From Pseudomonadota bacterium (lineage in GTDB: Bacteria > Myxococcota_A > UBA796 > SXON01): a DNA stretch of 44,318 bases. The stretch's first letter is position 1, and each line of letters begins with the position of its first letter. Both the position numbers and the translations under genes were made by a program. Positions 1 to 8,302 of this stretch are shown in pieces. The stretch lies in NCBI GenBank assembly GCA_030685065.1, contig JAUXQH010000104.1, positions 1-44,318 on the forward strand, given 5' to 3'. The notes below the pieces were generated by a model, which did no database searches, was not told the DNA's origin, and saw only the letters and a program-made list of their open reading frames with translations.

Positions 1-1
1 C

Positions 2-1285
2 GACGACATGGACCACCCCGAGTTCGAGAAGCAGCTCGACCGCTACGACCTCGACTTCGTCGGGATCTCGACCTACACCCACTCCTTGCCCGACGTGCAG
101 CTCACCATCGACGCCGTGCGGAAGCGCAACCCCAACGCACACATCTCGCTCGGCGGCCCGCACCCGATCATGTTCCCGGAGTACGCGATCCAGCTCCGCG
201 GGGTCGACTCCATCTGCACGGGCGACGGCGACGACGTGATCGTCGACATGATCAAGGCCCTCGACGACGGGAAGTCGCTGGAGGGGATCGCCGGCCTCTG
301 GCTCAAGTCGAAGGACGGCCAGATCGTCAAGAACGCCGCCCGCAAGGAGACCAAGTCGCTCGATTGGCAGGTGTGGCCCGATCGGTCGCGCACGCGCTTC
401 CGCGACTACTGGGTGCCCGGCGCCAAGCAGCCGATGGTCACCACCGCGATCACGTCGAAGGGCTGCCCCCACTCCTGCCCGTTCTGCTTCACCTACAAGA
501 AGCAGTACCGCATGCGGGACATCGACAACATCCTCGACGAGATGGAGCACTGCGTCTCCCTCGGCATCACCGAGACCCACTTCATCGACGACCTGTTCAC
601 CCCCAACAGCCAGTGGGTGCTCAAGTTCTGTGACGGCATCGAGCGCCGCGGCCTCAAGTTCAACTGGGGCTACAAGACGACCATCGCCGGCACCACCCGC
701 GAGCAGATCCGTCGTTGCGCCGAGACCGGCTGCACGAAGATCCACTTCGGCGTCGAGTCCGCCAACAACGAGGGCCTCGACAAGTGGGGCAAGCACTGCG
801 ACACGGACGACGTGCATCGCGTCTTCAAGTGGTGCCGTGAGGAGGGCGTGCGCAGCGTCGCGTACATCATGCTCGCGGGCCCCCACGAGCGCACGATGGA
901 AGAGGCGGTCAAGAACATCGACGAGATGATCAAGCTCGACGCCGACTATGCCGTGTTCGCCGTGTTCTCGCCGTACCCCGGCACCGAGTCCTTCGAGGAG
1001 GGCGCGAAGCTCGGCTTGTTCCCGGCCGACTGCTGGGACCGCATGATGAAGGACCCGCTCTGCGGCGTCGAGGTGCCCGCTTCCTGGGAGGAGCACCTCA
1101 ACAAGACCCAGATCCTCGAGCTCCTCAAGATCGCGCACCGCAAGTTCTACATGCGTCCCAAGTTCGTCCTGCGCGCGGCAAGCCAGCTCGCGTCCACGGC
1201 GGAGCTCAAGCGCCTCACGAACGGCGCGATCTCGATCTTCAAGCTCGAGCTGCTCAACGCGTCGAGCCGCACCGCGCCGGTGTAG
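2..1285 (+). CDS. B12-binding-type radical SAM protein (5' truncated by window edge)
   Basis: The reading frame is open to the left edge, so the N-terminus is missing; the first ATG is at 8, but the protein there begins inside the Rossmann-like cobalamin-binding domain (residues about 1-100, with FVGIST and SLGGPHP motifs). The radical SAM core follows, with the CxxxCxxC cluster motif GCPHSCPFC (cysteines at residues 153, 157 and 160 counted from the ATG at 8). The family cleaves S-adenosylmethionine at a 4Fe-4S cluster, and B12-binding members often methylate unreactive carbons or build lipids and natural products. The substrate cannot be read from sequence. A second member with the same architecture lies at 33690-35258. 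A strong terminator follows the stop, so this is probably the last gene of a transcript. Confidence 0.85.
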   Translation, partial: DDMDHPEFEKQLDRYDLDFVGISTYTHSLPDVQLTIDAVRKRNPNAHISLGGPHPIMFPEYAIQLRGVDSICTGDGDDVIVDMIKALDDGKSLEGIAGLWLKSKDGQIVKNAARKETKSLDWQVWPDRSRTRFRDYWVPGAKQPMVTTAITSKGCPHSCPFCFTYKKQYRMRDIDNILDEMEHCVSLGITETHFIDDLFTPNSQWVLKFCDGIERRGLKFNWGYKTTIAGTTREQIRRCAETGCTKIHFGVESANNEGLDKWGKHCDTDDVHRVFKWCREEGVRSVAYIMLAGPHERTMEEAVKNIDEMIKLDADYAVFAVFSPYPGTESFEEGAKLGLFPADCWDRMMKDPLCGVEVPASWEEHLNKTQILELLKIAHRKFYMRPKFVLRAASQLASTAELKRLTNGAISIFKLELLNASSRTAPV

Positions 1286-1303
1286 TCGTCGGGTGACCGC
1301 GTG

Positions 1304-1340
1304 AGGGCCTCCCGGGGAACCGGGGGGCCTTCGTCGTTTT
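1304..1340 (+). terminator. Intrinsic terminator after the radical SAM gene
   Basis: A 12-bp stem (1304-1315 with 1320-1331, two G-T wobbles) closes a GGAA loop and is followed by a T-rich tail ending in TTTT at 1337-1340. It starts 18 bases after the stop codon at 1285. This is the clearest rho-independent terminator in the window. Confidence 0.85.
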
Positions 1341-1395
1341 GGCGAGCCGCTTCCGGCGCGCCCCCGGAGGGGGTCGCCCCGCCGGAGGGGGTCTG

Positions 1396-1471
1396 ACCTT
1401 ACGACTTATCACTTGGAACAGGCGAACGCCGGGTTTCACGTAGTGGGGTCGTACCTTACGACTTATCACTT
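1396..1471 (+). repeat. Pair of 19-bp direct repeats (ACCTTACGACTTATCACTT)
   Basis: Identical 19-bp copies occur at 1396-1414 and 1453-1471, 57 bp apart. They are strikingly AT-rich compared with their surroundings. They sit between the terminator at 1304-1340 and the decayed gene at 1581-2208. They could be remnants of a mobile element or protein-binding iterons; nothing in the sequence decides this. Confidence 0.75.
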
Positions 1472-1484
1472 GCCCACGGGCGAC

Positions 1485-1514
1485 CGCCACGAAGCCCGGC
1501 CCCGCACCCGCCGC
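1485..1514 (+). repeat. Dispersed 30-bp repeat, copy 1
   Basis: Thirty bases beginning CGCCACGAAGCCCGG are found again, identical and in the same orientation, at 3847-3876. A second shared block of 22 bp (1526-1547, beginning GCCCGCCGGATC) recurs with one mismatch at 2565-2586. The shared blocks suggest duplication or insertion events around the ATPase gene at 2603-3814. Confidence 0.8.
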
Positions 1515-1580
1515 CTCGCGCGGCTGCCCGCCGGATCCCTCGCGCCGGCCCAAACCGCAAGGGACTGCAGGCGTGGGCCG

Positions 1581-2208
1581 GTTCTTCGCTACACCGTCTC
1601 CACGCTCTCGGCGAACGTGTCGAGCCTGTCGACGACGTTCTACGGCGAGCTCGCCACCCTCGACACCGCGCTCACCGCGGCCGTAGCCGACATCCTGGCC
1701 ACCGAGAGCGACATCTCCGGCCTCGACGCCCGCATGGCGTCCGCGGAGAGCGACATCGACACGACGAGCGCCTCCCTCGCCACGCTCTCCACGAGCGTGA
1801 CCAGCGTCACGAGCGCGGCGACTTCGCTGGACACCCGGCTCGGCGCGGCCGAGCTGGACATCGCCGCGCTGGAGAGCGCGCCGGGGGCCGAGCTCGACCC
1901 GACCCTCGAGGCGCTGCTCACCTACCTGGCGGTGGACGACGCCAGCGACACCATCACGTTCAGCGGCGCGAACCTGTTCGTGAACAACGGCGCGGGGGCC
2001 ACCGCGACCAACAACGGCTTCGGCAACCTCGTGGTCGGGTACGCCGAGTCGAGCGGCGACACCCGCACCGGCTCGCACAACCTCGTCGTCGGGCCCCTGC
2101 ACAGCTGGTCGAGCTATGGCGGGCTCCTGGCCGGATACGACAACGTGGTCGCGGCCCCCTACGCCACGGTCTCCGGCGGGCAACGCCTTCGGCTACGCGC
2201 CGTATTGA
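1581..2208 (+). pseudogene. Decayed secreted coiled-coil protein with head-type repeats
   Basis: The frame encodes a Ser/Thr/Ala/Asp-rich heptad region (about 1590-1890, e.g. TLSANVSSLS) typical of a coiled-coil stalk. It is followed by the conserved motif series NLVVGY, SHNLVVG, SSYGGLLAGY and YATVSGG seen in large surface proteins of Myxococcota-like genomes. There is no in-frame ATG or GTG and no signal peptide upstream; the preceding bases are dispersed repeat sequence. At about 2178 the frame breaks: a +1 shift restores the expected GNAFGY continuation and reaches a TGA at 2206-2208. It therefore looks 5' truncated, frameshifted, and shortened to the first of what are usually many repeats. 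A hairpin follows directly. A short functional remnant cannot be excluded. Confidence 0.6.
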
Positions 2209-2223
2209 TCCCCGAATCGGGGT

Positions 2224-2260
2224 GCTCCTCCTCCCGGCCGCGGTGGCCCGGAGGAGGAGC
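2224..2260 (+). terminator. Strong hairpin after the pseudogene
   Basis: A perfect 11-bp stem (GCTCCTCCTCC at 2224-2234 with its complement at 2250-2260) encloses a 15-base loop, 15 bases after the stop at 2208. There is no T-run, so its role as a terminator is inferred from position. A smaller inverted repeat, GATCATCC/GGATGATC, lies at 2306-2329. Apart from these and the 52-bp array, nothing else was seen between 2209 and 2602. Confidence 0.5.
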
Positions 2261-2376
2261 CCTGCCTTCGGAGCTCCCCCGGGTGACACACGGTCACCGA
2301 GGCCCGATCATCCCAGGTCCTGGATGATCCCGCGTTGCTGACCGTCACCCGGCGCCGAGGCCCGATCGTCCGCGAG

Positions 2377-2551
2377 CCGCGCAGGTACCCCGCCGACGGT
2401 CGCCCAGCGGCCGTGGAGGCCCCCCCTGCCGCGCAGGTACCCCGCCGACGGCCGCCCAGCGGCCGTGGAGGGCCCCCCTGCCGCGCAGGTACCCTGCCGA
2501 CGGCCGCCCAGCGGCCGTGGAGGGCCCCCCTGCCGCGCAGGTACCCCGCCG
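2377..2551 (+). repeat. 52-bp tandem repeat, 3 full copies plus a partial
   Basis: Copies begin at 2381, 2433, 2485 and (partial) 2537, each starting GCAGGTACC; the period is exactly 52 bp and only a few positions vary. Each full unit carries an internal short hairpin, CGGCCG-CCCAG-CGGCCG (2449-2465 in the array), slightly altered in the first unit. The array lies directly upstream of the ATPase gene at 2603. The period is not a multiple of three, and an open frame across it is attributable to high GC. Contiguous units without spacers exclude CRISPR. Confidence 0.9.
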
Positions 2552-2602
2552 GCCTCGCTTGGCAGCCCGCCGGATCTCTCGCGCCGCGATAATGTGCTTC
2601 GA

Positions 2603-3814
2603 ATGAACCGTATTCGGAAACTCGAAGTGCGCCGGTTTCGCGGCCTCGCCGCGCCCGTCACGCTGACGTTCAGCGAGCGGTACAACGTCGTCGTGGGCGA
2701 CACCGGCGCCGGCAAGTCCAACCTGTTGAGCTTGTTGGCGATGACGACGCGGATGGACTTCGAGCCGCTCGCGAACGAGTCGTTCGATCTGGCCTGGGAG
2801 GCCGTCAACGACGCCGGAGACCAGCTCGTCGGGTGCGTCACGCGCGAGGTCCCGCCCTGCACGCGCGTCTTCTACCGGGCCGCCTCCAGGCCGACGAGCT
2901 GGCGATGGAGCATCCGGGTCGCGCCCCTGGGACGGCCCGCGTTCGTCTTGGAAGATGAAGGGGACGGCCGCGTGCCCGATCCGAGCGCCGCAGCAGGCTC
3001 GCTGAGTCACCGCCTGTTTCTCGAGTGTGCGCGCTACGCCGGCTCCCTCGCCGACGACGGGACGACGCGCGCGGACGAGGGCTTGGGCTGCCTGCGGGGG
3101 CTCACGGCGCGGCGGCGAACGGAGGACCGCTCGTTTCCCAGGTTCGAGCCGTCGGTGTTCGTCGAGGCGGAGCGGCCTCCCACGGCGGTGGGCTTGGGCG
3201 GCGTCGCCGAGCTGCGAGGAGCGTGGCCGTGCGCGGCGGCGAACGGAAGGCACATCTCGCTCGGCGGTGAGGATCTCCCGTGGCTGGAGCGGGTCCGGCA
3301 GGACCTCGGCGCCGCGACCGTGCGCCTCCTGCCCCACCGCGTGGATGAACATGCCTCGTTCCAGGAAGGTGAATGGTGGATCAGGTACCGGGGGAGCGAC
3401 CTCGCGATCACCTTCCGCCCAGGCCTCTCCGTGCGCCACGACGCATTGGCCTACGAACAGAAGCGTCTGCTCGGGCTCCGGTGGTACCTCTCGACCGCGC
3501 CCGCCGCGCCCGCCATCCTCGACGAGCTCTCCTTAGGCCTGCCCCCCGCCAAGGTCTTGGCCTTGCTGGCGGAGCTGGCGGACCGCCAGAGCTTCCTCGC
3601 CACCCGCGATCCGCGCCTCGTCGACGCGGTTGCGTGGCGCTCCCCCGAGGAGGTCGGCCTCGGCGTCGTCGCGTGTACCCGGGACGCCGAGCACCGCTGG
3701 ACATGGCGGCAGCTCGACACCACCGAGGCGGCGCGGTTCTACGCCGCGAGCCGCGCCGGCGACCGGCCGCATCGGGCGTTGAGGACCGAGGCGTGGTGGG
3801 GCGGGGCGACCTGA
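2603..3814 (+). CDS. Orphan AAA/ABC-type ATPase (RecF/SMC-like fold)
   Basis: This 403-aa protein starts at the ATG at 2603 (MNRIRKLEVRRFRG), the N-terminus typical of RecF/OLD-like ATPases; a longer frame upstream only translates the 52-bp repeats. Walker A is GDTGAGKS at residues 32-39. A degenerate ABC signature (YEQKRLLGL) and Walker B (AILDELSLG) lie in the C-terminal third. The position of the usual switch histidine reads ATRDP, with Arg in place of His. No nuclease (TOPRIM) domain or partner gene is visible, so it does not form a recognisable defence pair. Neighbours are repeats on both sides and a decayed gene. Family members are often annotated only as AAA ATPases; a role in DNA repair or defence would be a guess. 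Confidence 0.75.
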   Translation: MNRIRKLEVRRFRGLAAPVTLTFSERYNVVVGDTGAGKSNLLSLLAMTTRMDFEPLANESFDLAWEAVNDAGDQLVGCVTREVPPCTRVFYRAASRPTSWRWSIRVAPLGRPAFVLEDEGDGRVPDPSAAAGSLSHRLFLECARYAGSLADDGTTRADEGLGCLRGLTARRRTEDRSFPRFEPSVFVEAERPPTAVGLGGVAELRGAWPCAAANGRHISLGGEDLPWLERVRQDLGAATVRLLPHRVDEHASFQEGEWWIRYRGSDLAITFRPGLSVRHDALAYEQKRLLGLRWYLSTAPAAPAILDELSLGLPPAKVLALLAELADRQSFLATRDPRLVDAVAWRSPEEVGLGVVACTRDAEHRWTWRQLDTTEAARFYAASRAGDRPHRALRTEAWWGGAT

Positions 3815-3846
3815 AGCGCTCGGGGAGAACCACCCCGCCGGGCAAA

Positions 3847-3876
3847 CGCCACGAAGCCCGGCCCCGCACCCGCCGC
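3847..3876 (+). repeat. Dispersed 30-bp repeat, copy 2
   Basis: This copy is identical to 1485-1514 and in the same orientation. It starts 32 bases after the ATPase stop codon. Together the copies frame the segment with the decayed surface-protein gene, the 52-bp array and the ATPase. Confidence 0.8.
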
Positions 3877-3915
3877 GCCCGCTCCGCAGCGGCCGCGCGC
3901 CCCGGCGCGGTCCGG

Positions 3916-3999
3916 CTGCCCGCCTCCGGCCGCCCGCCTCCGGCTGCCCGCCTCCGGCTACCCGCCTCCGGCCGCCCGCCTCCGGCTACCCGCCTCCGG
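3916..3999 (+). repeat. 14-bp tandem repeat, 6 copies
   Basis: Six contiguous 14-bp units of pattern CYRCCCGCCTCCGG run from 3916 to 3999, with variation confined to positions 2 and 3. They lie between the convergent ATPase gene and the leftward lipoprotein gene, whose stop codon (4005-4007) follows immediately. They are non-coding in this arrangement. Confidence 0.9.
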
Positions 4000-4004
4000 C
4001 TGCC

Positions 4005-4580
4005 CTACTCCGCCGCCGCCTGCTGCTTCTGCACCTGGCTGCACGCGCCGGCCGCCGTGGCCTCGACGTCGATCGCCATGAACACGTCGATCGTGGTGTC
4101 GTTCTCCGGGAGCGTGCCCGCGGCCTCGGTCGTGATCGTCATCGACTCGGCCACGACGTAGTCGGTGAGATCGACGCCATCGAGCTCCATCTCCAGGCTG
4201 GTCACGCCCGCGGGGAAGTCGTCGAGGTGCGCGATCCGGGCGGTCTCCAGCCCCGGCGCCGACACGAAGATGTCGAGCGTGTCGACGAAGGCCAGATCCT
4301 CGCCGTCCGGAGTCGAGAGCGAGAGCTCTACGACGTAGACGCTGGCGATGTCGCCGGGGGACACGCCCTGGTTGGCGAGCTCCTGGTCGACGTTGACCGA
4401 GAGGTCGTCGAACCCGCCGAGCTCCAAGGCGGAGAGCACGCCGCCGAGCACGCCGCCGCCCTGGATGAAGGTCGAGCCGCCCTGCTCGACGCGCACCGTG
4501 AGCAGCTCCCCGACGCACGCGCCGACGAGGAGGAGCCACGGGACGAGCCGGCCGAGGCGAGCGCCGACGCTCCCGCTCAC
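4005..4580 (-). CDS. Lipoprotein of unknown function, translationally coupled to nrdJ
   Basis: This 191-aa protein is predicted from the GTG at 4580, whose GTGA overlaps the nrdJ stop TGA; the frame continues upstream only inside nrdJ. The N-terminus has basic residues, a hydrophobic core (LVPWLLLVGAC) and a lipobox with the modified cysteine at residue 22, so export and lipidation are likely. The mature part is acidic and rich in beta-prone segments (SVYVVELSLS, LDIFVSAPGLE, ITTEAAGTLPEND), and ends in a Gln/Ala-rich tail with one further cysteine. No family was recognised. The four-base overlap implies co-translation with a cytosolic reductase, which is odd for a surface protein and may simply reflect gene packing. 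Confidence 0.75.
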   Translation of the reverse strand: MSGSVGARLGRLVPWLLLVGACVGELLTVRVEQGGSTFIQGGGVLGGVLSALELGGFDDLSVNVDQELANQGVSPGDIASVYVVELSLSTPDGEDLAFVDTLDIFVSAPGLETARIAHLDDFPAGVTSLEMELDGVDLTDYVVAESMTITTEAAGTLPENDTTIDVFMAIDVEATAAGACSQVQKQQAAAE

Positions 4581-7500
4581 GAGCAGCCGCTGGTGCCACC
4601 GCACGTGACGCACTTGAGGCACGCCCCGTTGCGGACCATCGTCATCGCGCTGCACTCGGGGCACGGGTCGCCCTCGTAGCCGAGCGCCTTGGCGTCCCGC
4701 ACCTTGCTCGCATGGCCGTTGGAGAACCCGGAGGGCTGGGCCTTCCGCGCGCTGCTGGCGGACGCGGACCCGGCGGACACGCGGGCCTCGGCGGGACGCG
4801 GCTCAACGGAGCGCGCCGCGGAGGGCGACGAGGAGGGCGACGAGGAGGCCGCGGAGCCCTTGGCGCGGGGGGCCGCATCCACGTCGATCGCCGCATCCGA
4901 GATCATCACGTGGCGCACGGCGACGACCTCTTCCTCCTCGTAGGCGGGAGTTTCGGTGTGCATCGCGTCGTGGCGGAGCGCGTCGGGATCGACATGGGCG
5001 AGGTCGGACCGGCCCATGTAGGTGATGGCGAGCTCGCGGAAGATGTAGTCGATGATCGACGTGGCCATCTTGATGTGGTCGTTGCCGCGGACGATGCCGT
5101 TCGGCTCGAAGCGCGAGAACAGGAACTGCTCCGCGAACTTCTCGAGCGGCACGCCGTGCTGGAGCCCGATGGAGATCGCGATGGCGAAGCTGTTCATCAA
5201 GCTCCGGAAGGCCGCGCCCTCCTTGTGCATGTCGATGAAGATCTCGCCGAGCGTGCCATCGTCGTATTCGCCGGTGCGGAGGAACACCTTGTGCCCGCCC
5301 ACGACCGCCTTCTGGGTGTAGCCCTTGCGACGATCCGGGAGGCGGCGGCGCTTGGCGAGGTAGCGCACGATGACGCGCTCCGCGAGCTGGGTGGCCTGCG
5401 CGGTGTGGGTCTGGGCGTAGAGCTCCTCGGGGTTCGCGGCGATGCCCGGCGCGCGCTCGGCGTCTCCCCTGGCGCCCGCGGGCTCCATGTCGAGCGCGGC
5501 GAACAGATCCTGCGCGAAGAGCGAGGAGAGCGGCTGGGAGAGCTTGCTGCCGTCGCGGTAGATCGCGTTGGCCTTGAGCGCGAGCCGCCATGAGAGGACG
5601 TAGGCGGCCTGCACGTCCTCGACCGAGGCGTCGTTCGGCATGTTGATGGTCTTGCTGATGGCGCCCGAGATGAACGGCTGGCACGCCGCCATCATCCGGA
5701 TGTGGGCCTCGTAGCTGATGAAGCGCACGCCGTTGCGGCCGCAGCGGTTCGCGCAGTCGAACACGGGGTAGTGCTCGGCGCGGAGGTGCGGCGCGCCCTC
5801 GGTGGTCATCGTGCCGCAGGCCCAGGCATTGGCGGCCTCGACCTGCGCGGGGCTGAACCCGACGGCGGAGAGCAGATCGAGCGTGGGATCGGCCACCTGC
5901 GCGGCGGTGAGCCCGAGCACGGAGCGACAGAAGGCCTCGCCCAGGGCGTGCTTGTTGAACACGAACTTGATGTCGAACGCGGTCGGGAGCGTCTTCTCGA
6001 GCTTGGCGAGCGTGTCGTCGTCAAAACCGCGGGCCCGGAGGGTCTCGTGGTTGACGCCCGGCGCGCCCTTGAGCGAGCCGCGACCGCGCGCGAACTCGAC
6101 GATCTCCTGCACCTGCACGTCGTTGTAGCCGAGCTTGCGGAGCGCGGGCGGCACCGACTCGTTGACGATCTTGAAGTAGCCGCCGCCGGCGAGCTTCTTG
6201 AACTTCACCAGGGCGAAGTCGGGCTCTACGCCGGTGGTGTCACAGTCCATCAGCAGGCCGATCGTGCCGGTGGGCGCGATGACGGTCACCTGCGCGTTGC
6301 GATAGCCGTGGGCCTCGCCGAGCGCGAGCGCCTCGTCCCACGCCTTGCGGGCGGCGGTGAGCATCTCGGCCGGGCACTTTTCCGGGGCGATCGGCACGGG
6401 GCGCACGGACAGGCCCTCGTAGTCGGTGGTGCCCCAGGCGGCGCGGCGGTGGTTCCGGATGACGCGGAGCATGTGCTCGCGGTTGCGCTTGAAGCTGGGG
6501 AAGGGCCCCTTCTCCTTCGCGATGCGCGCGCTCTGGGCGTACGACTCGCCGGTCAGGACGGCGGAGAGCGCGCCGCAGATGGCGCGGCCGTCGACGCTGT
6601 CGTAGGGGTGCCCCATCACCATGAGCAGCGTGCCGAGGTTGGCGAAACCGAGGCCGAGGGTGCGGAAGTCCCACGAGAGCTTCGCGATCTGCGAGCTCGG
6701 GTACTGGGCCATGCCGACGCTGATCTCGAGCACCGTGGTCCAGATCCCGATGGCGTGGACGTAGGCGTCCATGTCGAAGTGGCCGATCGCCACGCCGTCT
6801 CCCGCCGTGTGGAACCGCATGAGGTTCAACGAGGCGAGGTTGCAGGCGGTGTCGTCCAGGAACATGTACTCGGAGCACGGGTTGCTCGCGTTGATCCGAC
6901 CATCTTCCGGGCACGTGTGCCACTCGTTGATGGTCGTGTCGAACTGGAGGCCCGGGTCGGCGCAGGCCCACGCGGCCTGGGCGATGTCGTCCCACAGGTC
7001 CTTCGCGCGCACGGTCTTCTTGATCTTGGCGGGGGAGCGGTACTTGAGGTGCCACTCCTCGTCGCGGAGCATCGCGTCCATGAACGCGTTCGGCACGCGC
7101 ACGGAGTTGTTGGAGTTCTGCCCGGACACGGTGGCGTAGGCCTCGCCGTCCCAGTCGGTGTCGTAGGTGGCGAAGTCCATCTTCGCGAAGCCCTGCTTGG
7201 CGAACTGGAGCGCGCGCACGATGTAGTTGTCGCTCACGCCGTCGGCGCGGGCCGCGCGCATCGCGAGGCGAAGCGCCTCGTTGTGGTGGGGGTCGAAGCG
7301 ACGGGCGCCCTCGATCTCGGTGGTCTGGCAGGCCGCCATCACGCCGTTGAGCCGGCGCTCGATCAGGTGCGAACCGGCCACGATCGAGGCGACCTTCTGC
7401 TCTTCGCGCACCTTCCAGTTGACGAACTCCTCGATGTCCGGATGGTCGAGGTCGAGGCAGACCATCTTCGCGGCGCGGCGCGTGGTGCCGCCCGACTTGA

Positions 7501-8302
7501 TGGCGCCCGCGGCCCGATCGCCGATCTTGAGGAAGCTCATCAGGCCGCTGGACCGGCCTCCGCCGGAGAGGCGCTCGCCCTCGCCGCGGATGCGGCTGAA
7601 GTTCGTGCCCGTGCCGGAGCCGTACTTGAAGAGGCGGGCCTCACGGGTCCACAGATCCATGATGCCGCCCTCGTTCACCAGGTCGTCCGAGACCGACTGG
7701 ATGAAGCAGGCGTGGGGCTGGGGGCGCTCGTAGGAGGAGCCCGATGCCACCACCTTCTTGGCCTTGTCGTCCCAGTAGTAGTGGCCCTGCGCCGGGCCGT
7801 CGATCCCGTACGCCCAGTGCAGGCCGGTGTTGAACCACTGGGGGGAATTCGGCGCGCAGATCTGCGCCGCGAGCATGTAGCGGAGCTCGTCGTAGAAGAC
7901 GTGGGCGTCCTCTTCGGAGGAGAACAGCCCGTCCTTCCAGCCCCAATACGCCCAGCAGCCCGCGAGGCGATCGAACACCTGGCGCGCGTCGCGCTCGGGT
8001 CCGTAGCGACGATCCGCCGCCATCGCGGTCAGCGCGGTGTCATCCGGGGCGCGCCGCGCCAGCCACGCGGGGATGTTCTTCTCCTCGATGACCTTGGTCG
8101 CCGCGGGCACGCCAGCCTTGCGGAAGTACTTCTGCGCGAGGATGTCGACCGCGACCTGGCTGAAGCCGGCGGGCACCTGCACGTCGTCCGCCTCGAAGAC
8201 CAGCTTGCCGTCGGGGTTGCGGATCTCGGAGCGGCGCGCCACGAACTCGAAGGCGTCGTAGGGGGAGGCGAGGCCCTGGGTGTAGCGGCGAGCGAAGTGC
8301 AT
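4577..8302 (-). CDS. nrdJ: Adenosylcobalamin-dependent (class II) ribonucleoside-diphosphate reductase
   Basis: This 1241-aa enzyme makes deoxyribonucleotides from ribonucleotides, using adenosylcobalamin to form the active-site thiyl radical, and works with or without oxygen. The catalytic NPCSE motif is at residues 474-478 (Cys476 matches the radical cysteine of the superfamily). The candidate redox cysteines are in PHACFIQ and DDTACNLASLN. The long form is recognised by its C-terminal cysteine cluster: CPEC (1214, 1217), CLKC (1228, 1231), Cys1234 and a final SGCS, which regenerates the active-site disulfide. An Ala/Ser-rich low-complexity linker of roughly 60 residues separates this tail from the catalytic body. 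The start is ATG 8302 with GGAG five bases upstream. The preceding intergenic region carries an NrdR-like box and DnaA-box-like sites. Confidence 0.97.
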   Translation of the reverse strand: MHFARRYTQGLASPYDAFEFVARRSEIRNPDGKLVFEADDVQVPAGFSQVAVDILAQKYFRKAGVPAATKVIEEKNIPAWLARRAPDDTALTAMAADRRYGPERDARQVFDRLAGCWAYWGWKDGLFSSEEDAHVFYDELRYMLAAQICAPNSPQWFNTGLHWAYGIDGPAQGHYYWDDKAKKVVASGSSYERPQPHACFIQSVSDDLVNEGGIMDLWTREARLFKYGSGTGTNFSRIRGEGERLSGGGRSSGLMSFLKIGDRAAGAIKSGGTTRRAAKMVCLDLDHPDIEEFVNWKVREEQKVASIVAGSHLIERRLNGVMAACQTTEIEGARRFDPHHNEALRLAMRAARADGVSDNYIVRALQFAKQGFAKMDFATYDTDWDGEAYATVSGQNSNNSVRVPNAFMDAMLRDEEWHLKYRSPAKIKKTVRAKDLWDDIAQAAWACADPGLQFDTTINEWHTCPEDGRINASNPCSEYMFLDDTACNLASLNLMRFHTAGDGVAIGHFDMDAYVHAIGIWTTVLEISVGMAQYPSSQIAKLSWDFRTLGLGFANLGTLLMVMGHPYDSVDGRAICGALSAVLTGESYAQSARIAKEKGPFPSFKRNREHMLRVIRNHRRAAWGTTDYEGLSVRPVPIAPEKCPAEMLTAARKAWDEALALGEAHGYRNAQVTVIAPTGTIGLLMDCDTTGVEPDFALVKFKKLAGGGYFKIVNESVPPALRKLGYNDVQVQEIVEFARGRGSLKGAPGVNHETLRARGFDDDTLAKLEKTLPTAFDIKFVFNKHALGEAFCRSVLGLTAAQVADPTLDLLSAVGFSPAQVEAANAWACGTMTTEGAPHLRAEHYPVFDCANRCGRNGVRFISYEAHIRMMAACQPFISGAISKTINMPNDASVEDVQAAYVLSWRLALKANAIYRDGSKLSQPLSSLFAQDLFAALDMEPAGARGDAERAPGIAANPEELYAQTHTAQATQLAERVIVRYLAKRRRLPDRRKGYTQKAVVGGHKVFLRTGEYDDGTLGEIFIDMHKEGAAFRSLMNSFAIAISIGLQHGVPLEKFAEQFLFSRFEPNGIVRGNDHIKMATSIIDYIFRELAITYMGRSDLAHVDPDALRHDAMHTETPAYEEEEVVAVRHVMISDAAIDVDAAPRAKGSAASSSPSSSPSAARSVEPRPAEARVSAGSASASSARKAQPSGFSNGHASKVRDAKALGYEGDPCPECSAMTMVRNGACLKCVTCGGTSGCS

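Noticed and set aside
1413..1580. Coding start of the decayed surface protein
   Set aside because: This stretch consists of the 19-bp and dispersed repeats and lacks a signal peptide; the open frame is incidental.
2603..3814. Defence system such as a Gabija-like or OLD/retron ATPase pair
   Set aside because: No TOPRIM, helicase, reverse transcriptase or nuclease partner is adjacent, and both neighbours are repeats.
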